Shown: positions 32,622 to 41,478 of the stretch, piece by piece
Layout: the number at the start of each line of letters is the position of its first letter
How positions within the stretch are numbered: the stretch's first letter is position 1
From: Micromonospora radicis
Lineage (GTDB): Bacteria > Actinomycetota > Actinomycetes > Mycobacteriales > Micromonosporaceae
Assembly (NCBI RefSeq): GCF_003583405.1
Contig: NZ_QXEC01000019.1
Location: forward strand, 51,743 to 115,742
Direction of reading: 5' to 3'
Length of the DNA stretch: 64,000 nt
The notes under the pieces: generated by a model
What the model was told of the DNA's origin: nothing
What the model saw: the letters and a program-made list of their open reading frames with translations, nothing else
Database searches by the model: none
Made by a program: the position numbers and the translations under genes

Positions 32622-33031
32622 GGCCAGCGGGAGCCGACCGCGGTCAGGCAGACCAGCACCGACAGTACGGCGACCGGTGCGCCGGTGCCGTGCGCGGGGA
32701 TGACCGCCGGGACGTACCGGTCGAAGAAGAGGCTCGCCTCGTCGTACCGCAGGGCCAGCGCCACGGCGGAGCCGGCGGCGGCGAGCCCGGCCAGTGCGCT
32801 GAGCACGATCACCGGCCGTCGCCGCTGCGGTGCGGCCAGCAGGGCCCAGAGCGCGGCGGCGTACAGCACGGCGACGGCGGTGGCGTGCCAGGGCCAGCCG
32901 GGGAACCGGTCGAGCCCCATCGTCAGCGCGCCGTAGTGGGCCCAGGGCAGCAGCACGATCGCCAGCAGGTTGCCGGCGGCGGCCACGAGCACGGCGGCAC
33001 CGGCGAGAGTGACCCGGACGCTCGATTCCAT
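32600..33031 (-). CDS. Hypothetical four-helix membrane protein
   Basis: 143 aa with four hydrophobic helices (near 8-28, 48-66, 72-92 and 116-134) and a loop containing RYDEASLFFDRYVPAVIPAHG. No family recognised; good GC3 and hydrophobic periodicity support coding. ATG 33031 lies 10 nt after TAGACT. Confidence 0.65.
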   Translation of the reverse strand: MESSVRVTLAGAAVLVAAAGNLLAIVLLPWAHYGALTMGLDRFPGWPWHATAVAVLYAAALWALLAAPQRRRPVIVLSALAGLAAAGSAVALALRYDEASLFFDRYVPAVIPAHGTGAPVAVLSVLVCLTAVGSRWPRSTGAG

Positions 33032-33276
33032 GGCGGGTCGCAGTCTACTGAATCGGGGACGGCGGCGCGGTTCCGGACCGGGCCGCCGATGTGATGTCGG
33101 TCGCCGTGCCGGTGGGGCCGGGCTGAGATGTTGCGGCCGGGGAAGGCGCGGCGGCGTCGATCTTCCGGGTCGACGGCCGGTTCGCCGGGCGGCTGTCCCG
33201 GCGCGGGGCGGCGCGGACCTCGCCGCGACCACCCCGAGCGGTGGGAAAGCGTTCCCGTTCGACCCGTTCGGCTCGG

Positions 33277-33282
33277 TAGCCT
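33277..33282 (+). promoter_or_regulatory. -10 element (TAGCCT) for leaderless asd mRNA
   Basis: TAGCCT ends exactly 7 nt before ATG 33290; there is no Shine-Dalgarno. Confidence 0.5.
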
Positions 33283-33289
33283 CGCGGGC

Positions 33290-34312
33290 ATGAGGATCGG
33301 CATTGTGGGCGCGACCGGCCAGGTCGGTGGCGTCATGCGGCAGGTGTTGGCGGACCGGGAGTTCCCGGCCGAGCAGGTGCGGTTCTTCGCGTCGGCGCGT
33401 TCGGCCGGGCGTACGCTGCCGTGGCGCGGCGAGGAGGTCACCGTCGAGGACGCGGCCACCGCCGACTACTCGGGGCTGGACATCGTGCTCTTCTCCGCCG
33501 GCAAGGGCAGCGCGAAGGAGCTGGCGCCACGGGTGGCCGCCGCCGGTGCGGTGGTCATCGACAACTCGTCGGCCTTCCGGATGGACCCGGCGGTGCCGCT
33601 GGTCGTCGCCGAGGTCAACCCGCACGCCGCCGCGCGCCGTCCGCGGGGCATCATCGCCAACCCGAACTGCACGACGATGGCCGCGATGCCGGTGTTGCGG
33701 CCGTTGCACGCCGAGGCGGAACTGGTCGGCCTGGTCGTCTCGACGTACCAGGCGGTCTCGGGTGCCGGGCTGTCCGGCGTCGCCGAGCTGGACGAGCAGG
33801 TACGCAAGGTGGCCGAGGACGCGGCCGGGCTCACCTTCGACGGTGCCGCGGTGGAGTTCCCCGCCCCCCGCTCGTTCGCCCGGCCCATCGCGTTCAACGT
33901 GCTCCCGCTGGCCGGTTCGATCGTCGACGATGGTTCGGCGGAGACCGACGAGGAGCAGAAGCTGCGCAACGAGAGCCGTAAGATCCTGGAGATCCCGGGT
34001 CTGAAGGTCTCCGGCACCTGCGTCCGGGTGCCGGTCTTCACCGGGCACTCGTTGCAGATCAACGCCCGGTTCGCCCGGCCGATCAGCCCGCAGCGGGCAC
34101 ACCAACTGCTCGACGGCGCCCCGGGCGTGGCGTTGACTGACGTGCCGACGCCGTTGCAGGCCGCCGGGCAGGATCCGACGTACGTGGGCCGGATCCGCGC
34201 CGACGAGACCGTCGAGCACGGCCTGGCCCTGTTCTGCTCCAACGACAACCTGCGCAAGGGCGCGGCACTCAACGCGGTGCAGCTCGCCGAGCTGGTGGCC
34301 GCCGAACGCTGA
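33290..34312 (+). CDS. asd: Aspartate-semialdehyde dehydrogenase
   Basis: 340 aa. NADPH-dependent reduction of aspartyl phosphate to the semialdehyde, shared step to lysine/diaminopimelate, threonine and methionine. Cofactor motif GIVGATGQVGG at the N-terminus, catalytic Cys in IIANPNCTTMAAM, and the substrate segment GTCVRVPVFTGHS with the His. The usual neighbour aspartokinase is not adjacent. In-frame starts further upstream are not supported; ATG 33290 has TAGCCT 7 nt before it. Confidence 0.96.
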   Translation: MRIGIVGATGQVGGVMRQVLADREFPAEQVRFFASARSAGRTLPWRGEEVTVEDAATADYSGLDIVLFSAGKGSAKELAPRVAAAGAVVIDNSSAFRMDPAVPLVVAEVNPHAAARRPRGIIANPNCTTMAAMPVLRPLHAEAELVGLVVSTYQAVSGAGLSGVAELDEQVRKVAEDAAGLTFDGAAVEFPAPRSFARPIAFNVLPLAGSIVDDGSAETDEEQKLRNESRKILEIPGLKVSGTCVRVPVFTGHSLQINARFARPISPQRAHQLLDGAPGVALTDVPTPLQAAGQDPTYVGRIRADETVEHGLALFCSNDNLRKGAALNAVQLAELVAAER

Positions 34313-34326
34313 CCCGGGAGGATCTC

Positions 34327-34770
34327 GTGACCGACGACCAGAACCGATCGGCGCTGCTCGACCTCGTCGCCGACCGTTCCCTCGGGGTGCTGGCCACCCT
34401 GAAGCGGGACGGCCGACCGCAACTGTCCAATGTGATCTACGGCTTCGACCGAGCCGACGAGCTGATCCGCGTGTCGGTGACCGACGGCCGGGCGAAGACC
34501 GCGAACCTGCGCCGCGACCCACGCGCCAGCCTCCACGTCAGCAGCGCGGACGGCTGGGCGTACGCGGTGGTGGAGGGGCAGGCCGAGCTGACCCCGGTGG
34601 CGGTGGAACCGGACGACCCGACCGTTTCCGAACTGGTCGAGCTGTACCGGTCGATCCGGGGTGCGGAACACCCGGACTGGGACGACTACCGCCGGGCCAT
34701 GGTGGCCGACCGCCGGGTGGTGCTGCGGCTGCCCGTGGAGCGGGTCTACGGCCTCCCAGCACAGGGCTGA
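34327..34770 (+). CDS. PPOX-class F420/FMN-dependent oxidoreductase
   Basis: 147 aa split-barrel flavin/deazaflavin-binding protein. LGVLATLKRDGRPQLSNVIYGFD, the strand IRVSVTDGRAKTANLRRDPRASLHV and RVVLRLPVERVYGL are characteristic of actinobacterial PPOX-class F420-dependent enzymes. Substrate unknown. GTG start with CGGGAGGA upstream, 14 nt after asd; probably cotranscribed. Confidence 0.85.
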   Translation: MTDDQNRSALLDLVADRSLGVLATLKRDGRPQLSNVIYGFDRADELIRVSVTDGRAKTANLRRDPRASLHVSSADGWAYAVVEGQAELTPVAVEPDDPTVSELVELYRSIRGAEHPDWDDYRRAMVADRRVVLRLPVERVYGLPAQG

Positions 34771-34895
34771 CCCGCGCCCCGCGGCCGGGGTGCCCACCGG
34801 TCGGCCGGCGTCACCGGTCGGGTCGGGCGGCTCGGCGTTACTGGTCGGAGCCGTCGGGTAGACACGTGGTTGCCCTACACCGAGAGGGAGGCACC

Positions 34896-35312
34896 ATGAC
34901 AACGGTCGGAGAGTTCATGACGACCCGGTTGGTGACCATGGACGGCAACGACACCCTCGTCGCGGCGGCCCAGGAGATGCGTGACTCCGCGATCGGCGAC
35001 GTGGTGGTGACCGACGGCGACAACGTGGTCGGCATCCTCACGGACCGGGACATCACGGTCCGCGGGGTGGCGGGGAACCTGGACCCGAACACCACCCGGC
35101 TCAACCAGCTCACCACCAAGGACGTGATCACCGTCAGTCAGTACGACGACGCGGTGGCCGCCGCCGACCTGATGCGGACGTACGCCGTGCGGCGGTTGCC
35201 GGTGATCGAGGACGGCCGGCTGATCGGCCTGGTGTCCATGGGTGACCTGGCCGTCGAGCGGGAGCCGCAGTCGGTGCTCGCCGACATCAGCGCCGACAAC
35301 CCGAACAACTGA
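34896..35312 (+). CDS. CBS-domain pair protein
   Basis: 138 aa made of two CBS motifs (about 8-62 and 72-128; DVVVTDGDNVVGILTDRDI and RLPVIEDGRLIGLVSMGDLA). CBS pairs bind AMP, ATP or SAM and act as energy-state sensors; stand-alone copies often respond to stress or hypoxia in actinomycetes. GAGGGAGG lies before ATG 34896. Own terminator follows at 35321-35361. Confidence 0.9.
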   Translation: MTTVGEFMTTRLVTMDGNDTLVAAAQEMRDSAIGDVVVTDGDNVVGILTDRDITVRGVAGNLDPNTTRLNQLTTKDVITVSQYDDAVAAADLMRTYAVRRLPVIEDGRLIGLVSMGDLAVEREPQSVLADISADNPNN

Positions 35313-35320
35313 TCCACCCG

Positions 35321-35361
35321 GCGGAGGCCGGCTTCCCGGGAGACGGGGAGCCGGCCTCCGC
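35321..35361 (+). terminator. Terminator after the CBS protein gene
   Basis: A 17-bp stem with one mismatch (35321-35337 with 35345-35361) and 7-nt loop, 8 bp after the stop codon. Confidence 0.8.
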
Positions 35362-35519
35362 GCGTCCGTGGTCGGGCGCGGGACCACGGTCCGCTCACCC
35401 GATCCAGGCGAGGTTGACCGCCTGGCGGGTGGGGATCCTGCTCGGACGCGAAGGCCGGTCGGAGAGCGGACGTACGCCTCCGGTGGGCCGGGACCGGATC
35501 GACGGGAGGGGAGGGCCCG

Positions 35520-35888
35520 ATGGCGGACGCGACCACTCGGTTCTTCGAGGATCTCGACCATCGGGGGTACGACCCCCTGCTGGCGAAGCTGTCCGGAACC
35601 CTGCGCTTCGACCTGCACGAGGGACCGCAGACCATGCACTGGCTGGTGCGCATCGAGCGGGGCGAGATCCAGGTCAGCCGGCAGGACATGGAGGCGGACA
35701 CGGTCATCGGCACCAGCCCGGCGATGTTCGAGGAACTGGTCACCGGGCGCGAGAACGGGCTGGCGGCGCTGCTGCGGGGGGACATGACGGTCACCGGCGA
35801 CGCGCGGCTGATCGTGCAGCTGGAACGCATCTTTCCCGGGCCGCCGTACACCGAGGGCCCCCGTCGCTACCGTAAGGAGGTGCGCTGA
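35520..35888 (+). CDS. SCP2 sterol-binding-domain protein
   Basis: 122 aa consisting of one SCP2-like domain: LRFDLHEGPQTMHWLVRIERGEIQVSR, ADTVIGTSPAMFEELVTGREN, LRGDMTVTGDARLIVQLERIFPG. This fold binds lipids or other hydrophobic ligands. Its TGA overlaps the ATG of the debranching-enzyme-like gene, so expression is tightly coupled, an unexpected pairing. GGGAGGGG lies before the ATG. Confidence 0.85.
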   Translation: MADATTRFFEDLDHRGYDPLLAKLSGTLRFDLHEGPQTMHWLVRIERGEIQVSRQDMEADTVIGTSPAMFEELVTGRENGLAALLRGDMTVTGDARLIVQLERIFPGPPYTEGPRRYRKEVR

Positions 35889-37948
35889 TGGCGCCGAGCC
35901 ACACCGTACGGATCCTGGACGGCAACACCTTCGTCGTGTCCGAGGCCACCGGGGACATCGAGGCGACCCCGACCGAGCCGACCGGACTGTTCTCCATCGA
36001 CACCCGCTTCCTGTCCAAGTGGGTGCTCACGGTCAACGGAGAGCGGCTCAACGCGCTCTCCTACGACGACCTCCAGTACTACGAGTCGCGCTTCTTCCTG
36101 GTGCCGGGCCTGGCCACGCACTACGTCGACGCGAAGCTGTCGATCATCCGGGAGCGGGCGGTCGGCGGGAGCTTCCGGGAGAGCATCACCATCCTCAACC
36201 ACGACGAGAAGGCGGTCGACCTGGAGATCCGGATGGAGGCCGCCGCCGACTTCGCCGACCTGTTCGAGGTCAAGGACGAGATCCTGAACAAGAAGGGCGA
36301 GGTGTACGCCGAGGCGGACGCCGACCAGCTCCGGCTCGGCTACCGGCGGGGCAACTTCCGGCGGGAGACCCTCATCTCGTCCTCCGAGCCGGCCCGGTAC
36401 GACCGCAACGGCTTCTCCTACACCGTCCACCTCGAACCGAACGAGCAGTGGGACACCAACATCGACGTACACACCCAGGCGCTCGGCCCCGGCGGACGGG
36501 ACCTGCGTATCGGGCTGCGGGTGCACGGCACCGAGCGGCTCGCGCTGCAGCACGACCTGGAGGAGTGGATCGCCAAGGCACCGAAGGTGAACAGCGAGCA
36601 CGACCAGGTGGCGGCGACCTACCGGCAGTGCATCGTGGACCTGGCCGCCCTGCGCTTCGCGCCGCTGTCGCTCGGCGGTCAGACGCTGCCTGCCGCCGGC
36701 CTGCCCTGGTTCATGACCATGTTCGGCCGGGACAGCATCCTCACCTGCCTGCAGACGCTGCCGTTCACCCCCGAGCTGAGCGCGACCACGCTGCGGATCC
36801 TCGGCGCCCTACAGGGCACCCGGTTCGACGACTTCCGCGAGGAGGACCCGGGCCGGATCCTGCACGAGATGCGCTACGGCGAGAGCGCCGCGTTCGAGGA
36901 GCAGCCGCACTCGCCGTACTACGGCTCGGTGGACGCCACCCCGCTGTTCGTGGTGCTGCTCGACGAGTACGAGCGGTGGAGCGGTGACGCCGCCCTGGTC
37001 AAGGAGTTGGAGCAGGAGTGCCGTCGGGCGCTGCGCTGGATCGACGACTACGCCGACCTGGTCGGTAACGGCTACATCTGGTACGAGCGGCGCAACACCG
37101 ACACCGGCCTGGAGAACCAGTGCTGGAAGGACTCCTGGGACTCCATCTCGTACGCCGACGGCGCCCTGCCGCCGTTCCCGCGGGCCACCTGCGAGGTACA
37201 GGGGTACGCGTACGACGCGAAGGTCCGCGCGGCGCGGCTGGCCCGCGAGTTCTGGGACGACCCCGGGTACGCCGACCAGTTGGAGCGGGAGGCAGCCGAG
37301 CTGAAGGAGCGGTTCAACCGGGACTGGTGGGTCGCCGACCGGGGCTTCTACGCGCTCGCGCTCGACCCGGACGGGCGGCAGTGCGACGTGCTCAGCTCCA
37401 ACATCGGGCACCTGCTGTGGAGCGGGATCGTCGCCGACGACCGGGCCGAGCAGATCGCCGCGCACCTGGTGGGGGACCGGCTCTTCACCGGCTGGGGGGT
37501 GCGGACCCTGGCCGAGGGCGAGGTCAGGTACAACCCCATCGGGTACCACAACGGCACGGTCTGGCCCTTCGACACCTCCTTCTGTGCCTGGGGGCTGCGC
37601 AGGTACGGCTTCGCCGAGGAGGCGGCCACGGTGGCGAACGGAATCCTGGAGGCCGCGCGGTACTTCGACGGGCGGCTGCCGGAGGCGTTCGGCGGCTATC
37701 CGCGGGAGCAGACGAAGTTCCCGGTGGAGTATCCGACGGCGTGCAGCCCGCAGGCCTGGTCGACCGGGGCGCCGCTGCTGTTGCTGCGGACGATGCTGGG
37801 CCTGGAACCGCACGAGGGGCACCTGGCGGTGGAGCCGCGGCTGCCGGTGGGCATGGGCCGGATCGAGGTGTTGGACATCCCGGGCCGCTGGGGTCGGGTG
37901 GACGCCTTCGCCCGTGGCCGGCTCGACCTGCACAAACTCGCCGAGTGA
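35888..37948 (+). CDS. Glycogen-debranching / amylo-alpha-1,6-glucosidase family protein
   Basis: 686 aa. The N-terminal ~240 residues are the GDE_N_bis beta-sandwich (HTVRILDGNTFVVSEATGDI, GLFSIDTRFLSKW); the rest is an (alpha/alpha)6 glycosidase barrel (AAGLPWFMTMFGRDSILT, LHEMRYGESAAFEEQPHSPYYG, ENQCWKDSWDSISYADG, LAEGEVRYNPIGYHNGTVWPFD). These motifs match the amylo-alpha-1,6-glucosidase clan; acid residues in GRDS, WKDSWDS and the Glu of LAEGE are present. The true sugar is uncertain. Coupled by one base to the SCP2 gene. Confidence 0.88.
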   Translation: MAPSHTVRILDGNTFVVSEATGDIEATPTEPTGLFSIDTRFLSKWVLTVNGERLNALSYDDLQYYESRFFLVPGLATHYVDAKLSIIRERAVGGSFRESITILNHDEKAVDLEIRMEAAADFADLFEVKDEILNKKGEVYAEADADQLRLGYRRGNFRRETLISSSEPARYDRNGFSYTVHLEPNEQWDTNIDVHTQALGPGGRDLRIGLRVHGTERLALQHDLEEWIAKAPKVNSEHDQVAATYRQCIVDLAALRFAPLSLGGQTLPAAGLPWFMTMFGRDSILTCLQTLPFTPELSATTLRILGALQGTRFDDFREEDPGRILHEMRYGESAAFEEQPHSPYYGSVDATPLFVVLLDEYERWSGDAALVKELEQECRRALRWIDDYADLVGNGYIWYERRNTDTGLENQCWKDSWDSISYADGALPPFPRATCEVQGYAYDAKVRAARLAREFWDDPGYADQLEREAAELKERFNRDWWVADRGFYALALDPDGRQCDVLSSNIGHLLWSGIVADDRAEQIAAHLVGDRLFTGWGVRTLAEGEVRYNPIGYHNGTVWPFDTSFCAWGLRRYGFAEEAATVANGILEAARYFDGRLPEAFGGYPREQTKFPVEYPTACSPQAWSTGAPLLLLRTMLGLEPHEGHLAVEPRLPVGMGRIEVLDIPGRWGRVDAFARGRLDLHKLAE

Positions 37949-37991
37949 CGGCCGACGCACACGCCCCTACTGGCGCGTAACCTACTCGGGG

Positions 37992-37997
37992 TAAAGT
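37992..37997 (+). promoter_or_regulatory. -10 element (TAAAGT) for leaderless acyltransferase mRNA
   Basis: TAAAGT lies six bases before ATG 38004, with no Shine-Dalgarno sequence. Confidence 0.5.
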
Positions 37998-38003
37998 TGC
38001 CGG

Positions 38004-38753
38004 ATGCCGGAACTCGTGTATCCGCCCGTGATCGCCGCCGCCAGGACGATGTTCCGGGTTCTCGACCTGAAGCTCGCCGTCGAGGGCTCCCACCACGTAC
38101 CGCGTACCGGCGGTGCGGTGCTGGCCAGCAACCACGTCAGCTACCTGGACTTCATCTTCTGTGGGCTCGGGGCGTTGGAGTCCCGGCGGCGGGTCCGGTT
38201 CATGGCGAAGGACGCGGTGTTCCGGCACCGGGTGTCGGGGCCGCTGATGCGCGGGATGCGGCACATCCCGGTGGACCGGGCCGCCGGTGCCCAGTCGTAC
38301 GCCGCCGCAGTGACCGCGTTGCGGGCCGGCGAGGTGGTCGGGGTCTTCCCGGAGGCGACCATCAGCCGTTCCTTCACCGTGAAGGAACTCAAGAGTGGCA
38401 GCACCCGGATGGCCCGCGAGGCGGGCGTCCCGGTGCTGCCGGTGGCGCTCTGGGGTACCCAACGGCTGTGGACCAAGGGCCGGCCGCGCACCCTCACCCG
38501 GCGGCACACGCCGATCACCATCCTGGTCGGGGAGCCGATGGAGCCGGCCGACTATCCGGACGCCAACGCGATGAGCGGCGAGCTGAAGTCGCGGTTGCAG
38601 GCGCTGGTCGACCGGGCCCAGCGGCAGTACCCGGACCAGCCCACCGACCCGGCGGACCGGTGGTGGCTGCCGGCCCACCTCGGCGGCGACGCACCGACCC
38701 CGGAGCAGGCCGTCGCGCTCGACGCCGCGGACCGCCGCACCCACACCGGGTGA
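38004..38753 (+). CDS. plsC: 1-acyl-sn-glycerol-3-phosphate acyltransferase
   Basis: 249 aa. LPLAT/AGPAT motifs in order: NHVSYLD (H-x4-D catalytic pair), then RFMAKDAVF, the FPEAT block III, and VPVLPVALWGT. It acylates lysophosphatidate to phosphatidate at the membrane for phospholipid synthesis. The C-terminal ~35 residues are a hydrophilic tail. ATG 38004 behind a TAAAGT -10. It converges with an unknown gene 14 bp away. Actinomycetes carry several paralogues, so the substrate may vary. Confidence 0.9.
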   Translation: MPELVYPPVIAAARTMFRVLDLKLAVEGSHHVPRTGGAVLASNHVSYLDFIFCGLGALESRRRVRFMAKDAVFRHRVSGPLMRGMRHIPVDRAAGAQSYAAAVTALRAGEVVGVFPEATISRSFTVKELKSGSTRMAREAGVPVLPVALWGTQRLWTKGRPRTLTRRHTPITILVGEPMEPADYPDANAMSGELKSRLQALVDRAQRQYPDQPTDPADRWWLPAHLGGDAPTPEQAVALDAADRRTHTG

Positions 38754-38767
38754 CGGCGCGGTGGCCC

Positions 38768-39469
38768 CTACCGCTGGCCGGAGACCGCGCCGTAGGGCGG
38801 CTCGTCGGCGTGCCGGGGCCGGTAGTAGTCGTCGCGGGAGTGGAACTCGACCGGCAGCGACCCGGGCAGCACCACCCGCCCCGGGCCGGGGCCCGGCGCC
38901 ACGAGGGCGAGCCGCGACAGCGCGTCCCGCTCCGGCGGGGACAAGTCCACCAGTTCGGGTCGGGTCAGCCGGAACGTGGCCACGGCCCGACGGATCTCCT
39001 GGGCCAGCTGCTCGATCTGCCCGGCCGGGCCGAGCAGCGCGAGCGCCGGTTGTTGGATGGTGCGCAGCGCGTCGCAGACCACCAGCAGCCGCGCGGGACC
39101 GCCCTCGGTGGCCGGCGACAACTCCAGCCGGGACGGCCACTGCCACCTGATCTGCCCGCTCACCAACGCCGACGTCCGGCTGTTGCGGCGGTGGCGGGCG
39201 CCGACGAGGGCCAGCTGGGAGCCGGTGCCGACGTACGCCAGCCGGTGGTCGGTGACGGTCAACGTGACCGCCGCGGGCAGCGCCCACCGGTGCCGGGCCT
39301 CGGTCGGCCCGAGCAGGTAGCCCGCCACGTCCAGGCGGTGCCGGCCGAGTGTCCGCTCGCCGCTCTCCGGCACCAGTTCGTGCCGCCGGTCCAGGACCGG
39401 GCCGCCGTCGTCCTCCACCGCGTCGAACCGATGCGGGGCGATGAAGAACGGGGACGCGTCATCGTGCAT
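38768..39469 (-). CDS. Hypothetical soluble protein, beta-rich
   Basis: 233 aa. Mostly alternating short strands (AVTLTVTDHRLAYVGTG, SGQIRWQWPSRLELSP, ARLLVVCDAL) and a C-terminal helix (IEQLAQEIRRAVATFRL). The pattern of TVTDHRLAYVG and the paired strands recalls PH-like/GRAM domains, but I cannot confirm a family. ATG 39469 has GGAGG 9 nt upstream; the GTG two codons earlier is too close to it. It lies next to the two-component genes on the same strand. Confidence 0.65.
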   Translation of the reverse strand: MHDDASPFFIAPHRFDAVEDDGGPVLDRRHELVPESGERTLGRHRLDVAGYLLGPTEARHRWALPAAVTLTVTDHRLAYVGTGSQLALVGARHRRNSRTSALVSGQIRWQWPSRLELSPATEGGPARLLVVCDALRTIQQPALALLGPAGQIEQLAQEIRRAVATFRLTRPELVDLSPPERDALSRLALVAPGPGPGRVVLPGSLPVEFHSRDDYYRPRHADEPPYGAVSGQR

Positions 39470-39544
39470 CGTCACGAACCTCCGGTGCAGACGGCATCTG
39501 CGTACGAGCGTCGCCCAGCCGGACCCGTGGTGTCATGACGCCCG

Positions 39545-40258
39545 TTAGGGGGTCGGCCAATCGGCCGACGCGTGCGACCGGTAGATACCGATCTCCTCCG
39601 GTCGGATGAGACCGTCCTCGATCGCCCGGGCGAGCAGCGCCGCCTTCGTGGCGGCCGGCCGACCCGCCCGGCTGTACTTGATCCTCGCCCGGTCGACGTA
39701 CTGCTTCACGGTGTGCTCGCTGATCCGCATCCGCCGCGCCACCGACGCCTTGGACATCGACTGGAACCACAACAGCAGCGCCTCACGTTCCTTGTCGGAC
39801 AACATCGGCCGATCCGGCCGGGAGTCACCGACCATCGCACCGGCCAACGCCGGCGCCACGTACGGGCGGTCACTCGCCGCCTCCAACACGGTCGCCACGC
39901 AGTGTTCCCGACCCTCGTGTTTGGCCAGGAACGCCACCGCGCCGGCGTCCAGCGCGGCGAGGATCGTCGGCGGATCCGAATGCTCCGAGTAGACCACCAC
40001 CCGACGCCCGGCGGCACTCAACTCGGCCAGCTTGTCCAGTACGACCCGACCGTGCAGGCGCAGGTCGAGCAGGACCACGTCGGCGTGCGGGGCGGCCCGC
40101 AGCACCGTGTCGGGGTCGTCCCCGGTGGCCAGTACGGTCAACCGCGGCTCGGTGGCCAGCCAGGCACGCACCCCGTCGATGACCACCGGATGGTCGTCCA
40201 CGATCGCCACACCGATGGGCCGGGCCGGCCTCATCGATGCCAGCGCGTCTGCGTCCAT
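39545..40258 (-). CDS. LuxR-family two-component response regulator
   Basis: 237 aa. N-terminal receiver domain with acidic pocket DDHPVV, phosphoacceptor Asp65 (VVLLDLRL), Ser in VVVYSEH and Lys in FLAKHE; C-terminal LuxR/NarL helix-turn-helix (LSDKEREALLLWFQSMSKASVARRMRISEHTVKQYV). All key residues are intact. It overlaps the start of its gene by 28 bp with the degenerate kinase gene upstream, so the three genes 39545-42649 form one operon. Target genes unknown. Confidence 0.92.
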   Translation of the reverse strand: MDADALASMRPARPIGVAIVDDHPVVIDGVRAWLATEPRLTVLATGDDPDTVLRAAPHADVVLLDLRLHGRVVLDKLAELSAAGRRVVVYSEHSDPPTILAALDAGAVAFLAKHEGREHCVATVLEAASDRPYVAPALAGAMVGDSRPDRPMLSDKEREALLLWFQSMSKASVARRMRISEHTVKQYVDRARIKYSRAGRPAATKAALLARAIEDGLIRPEEIGIYRSHASADWPTP

Positions 40259-41478
40259 CTGATCTTCCCGTCCCGTTCGTCGAGGTGCTCCACCTGCCCG
40301 TCACGGCCCTCCGCGGGCGGCCCGACCACCTCCGGACCTGTCCGGTCGGGGGTGACCAGGCTGATCACCACCTCGTCCGGGCCGGCGACGATGGTCAGCC
40401 GAGCCCAGTCCCGCGCGTCGGCGAGGGTGGCGGTGAGCGGATCGGCCAGGCCCCGGCGGATCTGCACCGGCAGCGGTGGCGGTGTGCCAATTGTGACCAG
40501 GTCGATCGGCAGGCCGTTGCGCTCGGCCAGGTCGGCCGCGGCCCGCAGTTCGTGCAGCAGCGGATGCGGCACGTCGTCGGATTCGGCGATCAACCGGCGC
40601 AGCCGCGTCGCGGCGCGTACGCACCGCCGCTGTACCTCCGGATCGGCCGGGTCGGCCCGCCCCTGCGCCAGTTCGGTGAGCACGTCGGTGGCGGCCCCGC
40701 TGACCAGGGCGAGCCGGTCATGCCGCTCGCTGCGGGCGCGCTCGGCGGCCTCCCGCTCGGCCAGCATGGCGTTGGCCGCCGCGGCGCTGGCGGCCCGGTC
40801 CCGCGACGACACCGCCAGCGCCAGCGCCCCGGTGAAGACCGCCACCGGCAGCGACGACGTGCCGTAGAGGGCCATCCCGGCGCGGGCCAGGTCGGCGGCA
40901 CCGGTCGCCCCGTACAGCGCGACGGCGGTCAGCGCGATGCCCGCGTGCGCGGCCAGCAGCGCGAGTAGCCAGCGCACCGGCCGACCCCAGAGCACCACCA
41001 GGAAGAACCACGCCAGGGTGCCCCAGACCCAGTTGGCGGGGCTGAACAACTGCGGTCGGCCCACCGCGGCGAAGACCGCCACGTCGACCGCCAGCAGCAG
41101 CCCGGCCATCGGCAGCGCCGGCAGCGCGGTGTCCCGCAGCAGCCGTACCCCGGCGAACGCCCCGACGGCTGCCACCAGCAGCCAACCGCCGATCACCACC
41201 TGCGGTACGGCCAGCTCCGTGCGGTAGCCCAGCACGGCCGGTAGGCCGATCGCCAGGTGCCAGACCAGCGCGATGGTGACCGCCACGATCCGGGCGCCTC
41301 GGTCCGAGATGCGTGCCACCGCGGCCGCCGCCCGGCCGGCGCGGACCTCCGCGGTCGCCGCTCGGCCGGCGCGGACCTCCGCGGTCGCCGCTCGGCCGGT
41401 GTCCGTCCGTGGGGTGGGGACGATGCCGCGCGAGGTCGGTAACCGGGGCAGGTGGGTGAGTTCCGGTTCAGCCGACAT
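40231..41478 (-). CDS. Degenerate histidine-kinase-like membrane protein
   Basis: 415 aa. N-terminal low-complexity tail with two-and-a-half copies of GRAATAEVRA, five to six membrane helices (about 60-240), then a helical region with SERHDRLALVSGAATDVL at the HisKA_3 position. The ATP-binding part is eroded: where NxxKHA and DDGPG are expected there are LADARDWA and VTPDRTG, and no G2 box is seen. It is probably unable to bind ATP and may be a dimer partner or receptor for the neighbouring intact kinase. Overlaps both neighbours. Confidence 0.75.
   Translation of the reverse strand: MSAEPELTHLPRLPTSRGIVPTPRTDTGRAATAEVRAGRAATAEVRAGRAAAAVARISDRGARIVAVTIALVWHLAIGLPAVLGYRTELAVPQVVIGGWLLVAAVGAFAGVRLLRDTALPALPMAGLLLAVDVAVFAAVGRPQLFSPANWVWGTLAWFFLVVLWGRPVRWLLALLAAHAGIALTAVALYGATGAADLARAGMALYGTSSLPVAVFTGALALAVSSRDRAASAAAANAMLAEREAAERARSERHDRLALVSGAATDVLTELAQGRADPADPEVQRRCVRAATRLRRLIAESDDVPHPLLHELRAAADLAERNGLPIDLVTIGTPPPLPVQIRRGLADPLTATLADARDWARLTIVAGPDEVVISLVTPDRTGPEVVGPPAEGRDGQVEHLDERDGKIRWTQTRWHR
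41327..41400. repeat. 30-bp in-frame tandem repeat in the pseudo-kinase gene
   Basis: Copies at 41327-41356 and 41357-41386 plus a 14-bp partial copy, differing at one base. They encode the GRAATAEVRA repeats of the cytoplasmic N-terminal tail, so the tail length can change by whole decapeptides. Confidence 0.85.
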
